Source: Bacteroidota bacterium (GTDB lineage Bacteria; Bacteroidota; Rhodothermia; Balneolales; Balneolaceae). Taken from it: DNA of 59,297 nucleotides. The translations under genes and the position numbers were made by a program. Numbering within the stretch: the stretch's first letter is position 1; every line of letters starts with the position of its first letter. The stretch covers positions 1-59,297 of the forward strand of contig JAAAOB010000155.1 of the NCBI GenBank assembly GCA_009909035.1. Direction: 5' to 3'. Below the pieces are notes generated by a model that saw only the letters and a program-made list of their open reading frames with translations, ran no database searches and was not told where the DNA came from. Shown in pieces: positions 56,499 through 59,297 of the stretch.

Positions 56499-59297
56499 AT
56501 GAAACTTTTTCTAAAGATTTTAGCCGGTTTTCTCATCCTCTTCATCCTGCTGCTTGTTGGCCTGAACCTCTACTTTACGGACGATCGCCTGAAGTCGATG
56601 ATTATGCCCAATTTAACGGAAACCATCGGCACCGACGTTCAGGTTGACCAAATATCGCTTACATTTTTCAGAACATTTCCGCAGTTCGGTGTTAAGCTGA
56701 ATCGGTTTATTCTGCCCGATCCGGATGGAGAAGAAGTCGCTTCGCTCGATGAATTAGTGATTGGCGTTGAGTTATTTCCATTATTGAGCAACGAAATTTC
56801 CATATCTGAACTTAGGATGAATAGCCCAAAGCTTACCTATAAAGTGTTTGAGGACAGCACATCAAACATCGATTTTTTAATGAATCTTGCGGCTGATGAG
56901 GACGATTCCGCAGCCGCCGAAGAGGGATATGCTATCGCCATCCCCTATTTTATCATACAGGAGGGCTCGATTGAGTATATCGATGATCCGGGCAGCACGG
57001 AAGTAATGCTTGACGGGTTGAACGCCACGATTTCCCTCCGTTTTTCCGATCTCATTGAGAGTGATCTGGAGGCTGATCTTGGCTCTCTCTCCGCCGTTGT
57101 GGGGGGATCCCAATATGTTGATAATCTTTCATTAAGCCTCAATCAAACCTCCAGCATTGATCTTGAAAACGAGCAGCTCACACTTACCGAAAGCACGCTC
57201 TCCATACGGGGCCTCGGCCTGAACCTTTCGGGATCTGTATCCGGCTGGAGTGCAGACTCACCCCGCGTGGACATACAGTTCCGGTCGAGTTCCGAAAACT
57301 TTGGTGAACTGCTGCGTCTTGCCCCGCCGGAATATGAAGATCAGCTCGCCGGCCTGCAAACCCGCGGTGCGCTGCAGCTGGAGGGGTCCGTCTCGGGATC
57401 CATCAGTGAGGAGGAGCTGCCGGCATTCGATCTTTTGATGTCTGTTTCCGACGGCTTTCTACAAAATCCCGATCTGCCTGATGCAATCGAGGATATAAAT
57501 TTTTCGCTCGAGGTTGACAATGACCTTGCAACGCTGAATGAATTCAGCGCCAGGGCGGCTCAAAACAGCATCTCCGGGTCCGGAACCATTGAACGGCCAC
57601 TGGATGATGATGCCGTGTTTTCCGTTTCGTTTGATGGGGATGTGGACCTGGCGACAGTATCACAGTTTTACCCAATCGAGGAGTTGGGGGTCCAGGATCT
57701 CCGGGGGCTTCTTGCTGCCGACCTGACGGCTGATGGACGCATCGACCTGCCGGAGGATGCTTCATTTGACGGCAATTTTGTTCTCACCGACGGCTCGCTC
57801 CAATATGTGGATGTGCCGAATCCAATTGAGCAGATCAACGCAAAAGTGCAGGCCAGCCAGGACCGCGTGGTAATCGAGGAGTCTGGGTTCAGGGCTGCCT
57901 CCAACCGGTTCAGCATGAACGGCTCTGTGTCAAACCCGCTTGATGAAGAGAACCGGCGCGTAGATCTGTCTGCCGTGTTAAATTTTGACCTGGCCACGAT
58001 CAAGGATTTTTATCCAATCGATGAGGATACACTCCAGATCAGGGGACTGTTTGATGCCAACATCACACTTCGGGGGAAAGCCGACCCGGATCAAATGGAA
58101 CAGCTTCTGCAGCGAAGTACATTTCAGCTGCAGGATGGATACATTGCCCACCGCGATCTTGGCCGGCCACTGGAAGATATCGTCCTGGAAGCTGAAGCAT
58201 CTGGTTCCAGCCTATCCATCAGCACGGCCCGGTTCACAAGCGGCCAAAACAGCCTGGCGATGAATGGATCGGTAACCAATTACCTGGATGAAGAACCGTT
58301 AATCGACCTCACATTCGACGGCAATGCCATGTTTAGCGATATCTCTACATACTATTCCCTTGAACCCTGGATATCTGATCTGACGGGCAATGCAACAATG
58401 AATGTAAATGTACGCGGACAGACAGGCGATCCACGCAATCTTGCACTCAATGGATCTCTGCAGGTCCAAAACGTCAGCGCAACCGGAGACTCCATCCCGC
58501 AACCGGTTACCGGATTAAACGGTAATTTGACGATCAGGCCCGACCGGATGACCCTGGAAAATTTCTCCATGAATTACGGCTCATCGGATATCGGGATTGA
58601 AGGAGAGGTTACGAACTATATGGGATTTCTTGAAGAGACTCACGCCGGTACATCCACTATGCCTGCAATATCCGGATCGTACAAAAGCCGGCTTCTCAAC
58701 ATGGACGAACTGATCGATTGGGAAGAAGAGACAGACCCCAACGAACCGGTACCCATTGATCTGCCGCCCATGACCTCAACGGTATCTGCCGAGATTGATA
58801 CTCTGATTTTCTTTGGGATACCCATTACCAACATCAGCGGAAAAGGTCGAACCACACCTGATGCCATTATACTCGAAGATCTATTCGCCTCGCTATTTGA
58901 AGGAACTGCATCCGGCAGTATGGAGTGGAACGTCCCCTCCCCCGACAGAACCAATCTGTCGTTTGAGGGATCCCTTGACACACTCGCAGCGGGGATATTT
59001 TTCCGGGACACCGGTTTTCTTGGAGAAGAGAGCCAGTTTCATGAATACATTACGGGGCAGTTCAGCACAGATATTAGCTATTTTACTGAGCTTGACGAAA
59101 CTGTAACGCCGGATATGGGCACATCCGAAGCGGACGGCACCTTTGGAATGACAAAAGCACGCATGCAGGGGCACCCGATCCAGGAGCGTCTTGCGGTTTT
59201 CTTGAACGATGACAATTTTCGTAACCTGGCGCTGGATGAATGGACGGCGACGTATACCCTGCAGGACACCGTACTGTCTTTTGAAGATCTCCGGCTC
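56499..59297 (+). CDS. AsmA-family protein (partial at the window end)
   Basis: Open from the ATG at 56499 to the last base (933 codons, no stop). It starts MKLFLKILAGFLILFILLLV, a single N-terminal TM anchor, then the AsmA-type TIGTDVQVDQISLTFFRTFP. The rest is long, repetitive beta structure with many D-G-S patterns, as expected of the AsmA/YhdP/TamB group, large periplasmic bridges that move phospholipid to the outer membrane. The C-terminal AsmA block is outside the window. About 170 bases upstream of the start hold nothing I can name. Confidence 0.82.
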   Translation, partial: MKLFLKILAGFLILFILLLVGLNLYFTDDRLKSMIMPNLTETIGTDVQVDQISLTFFRTFPQFGVKLNRFILPDPDGEEVASLDELVIGVELFPLLSNEISISELRMNSPKLTYKVFEDSTSNIDFLMNLAADEDDSAAAEEGYAIAIPYFIIQEGSIEYIDDPGSTEVMLDGLNATISLRFSDLIESDLEADLGSLSAVVGGSQYVDNLSLSLNQTSSIDLENEQLTLTESTLSIRGLGLNLSGSVSGWSADSPRVDIQFRSSSENFGELLRLAPPEYEDQLAGLQTRGALQLEGSVSGSISEEELPAFDLLMSVSDGFLQNPDLPDAIEDINFSLEVDNDLATLNEFSARAAQNSISGSGTIERPLDDDAVFSVSFDGDVDLATVSQFYPIEELGVQDLRGLLAADLTADGRIDLPEDASFDGNFVLTDGSLQYVDVPNPIEQINAKVQASQDRVVIEESGFRAASNRFSMNGSVSNPLDEENRRVDLSAVLNFDLATIKDFYPIDEDTLQIRGLFDANITLRGKADPDQMEQLLQRSTFQLQDGYIAHRDLGRPLEDIVLEAEASGSSLSISTARFTSGQNSLAMNGSVTNYLDEEPLIDLTFDGNAMFSDISTYYSLEPWISDLTGNATMNVNVRGQTGDPRNLALNGSLQVQNVSATGDSIPQPVTGLNGNLTIRPDRMTLENFSMNYGSSDIGIEGEVTNYMGFLEETHAGTSTMPAISGSYKSRLLNMDELIDWEEETDPNEPVPIDLPPMTSTVSAEIDTLIFFGIPITNISGKGRTTPDAIILEDLFASLFEGTASGSMEWNVPSPDRTNLSFEGSLDTLAAGIFFRDTGFLGEESQFHEYITGQFSTDISYFTELDETVTPDMGTSEADGTFGMTKARMQGHPIQERLAVFLNDDNFRNLALDEWTATYTLQDTVLSFEDLRL

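Overview
The window is chromosomal DNA of moderate G+C. It most resembles Bacteroidota-like bacteria of the Balneolota/Rhodothermota group, for example a member of the Balneolaceae. This placement is an inference: most genes lack a strong Shine-Dalgarno sequence, two usable promoters resemble the Bacteroidota form (TTG then TAnnTTTG), GxxExxY, MnmD, DUF5777 and WbuC-type proteins are present, and gene content is otherwise housekeeping. No phage, plasmid or CRISPR genes are seen.

Layout. 1-6170: the end of a macro-domain gene, then on the minus strand an S1/P1 nuclease, a stress block (DnaJ/CbpA, HtrA protease, Hsp20) and class II DAHP synthase. 6387-16011: plus-strand uvrA, an uncertain membrane gene, secD, secF, a STAS protein, purA, then a RuBisCO-like protein overlapping a cupin gene. 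16130-16652: an intact tRNA-Gly, a decayed tRNA-Gly copy, a GIY-YIG nuclease gene and a third tRNA 5' fragment. 16757-27402: peptidase, DoxX/MauE protein, purF, engB, sodium symporter, a GxxExxY gene bounded by inverted repeats, rdgB, adenosine-kinase-like gene, guanine deaminase and a Nudix hydrolase.

27403-37063 is the accessory part. It holds three toxin-antitoxin modules, each with a disabled toxin (HEPN by a nonsense codon, Doc by a frameshift, a RelE/ParE-type toxin by a frameshift), two copies of a ~330-bp repeat flanking the Doc module, an IS5-type element and a 232-bp nested palindrome. Metabolic genes (FAD oxidoreductase, WbuC cupin, M20 amidohydrolase, iron alcohol dehydrogenase) lie between these.

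37064-59297 returns to core functions: lipoprotein esterase, mnmD, kynureninase-like enzyme, recA-recX-AI-2E family gene, purN-purH, the complete mreB-mreC-mreD-mrdA-rodA cell-shape operon, gltX, a dead endonuclease I gene, a YceI/DUF5777 pair and an AsmA-like gene cut by the window end.

The most interesting system is the RuBisCO-like protein plus cupin pair behind purA. In Rhodospirillum rubrum an RLP and a cupin act in succession in 5-methylthioadenosine metabolism. The translational overlap here suggests a comparable two-step route, but the substrate cannot be settled from sequence alone. Next are the tRNA-Gly/GIY-YIG array and the repeat-flanked, decaying toxin-antitoxin region.
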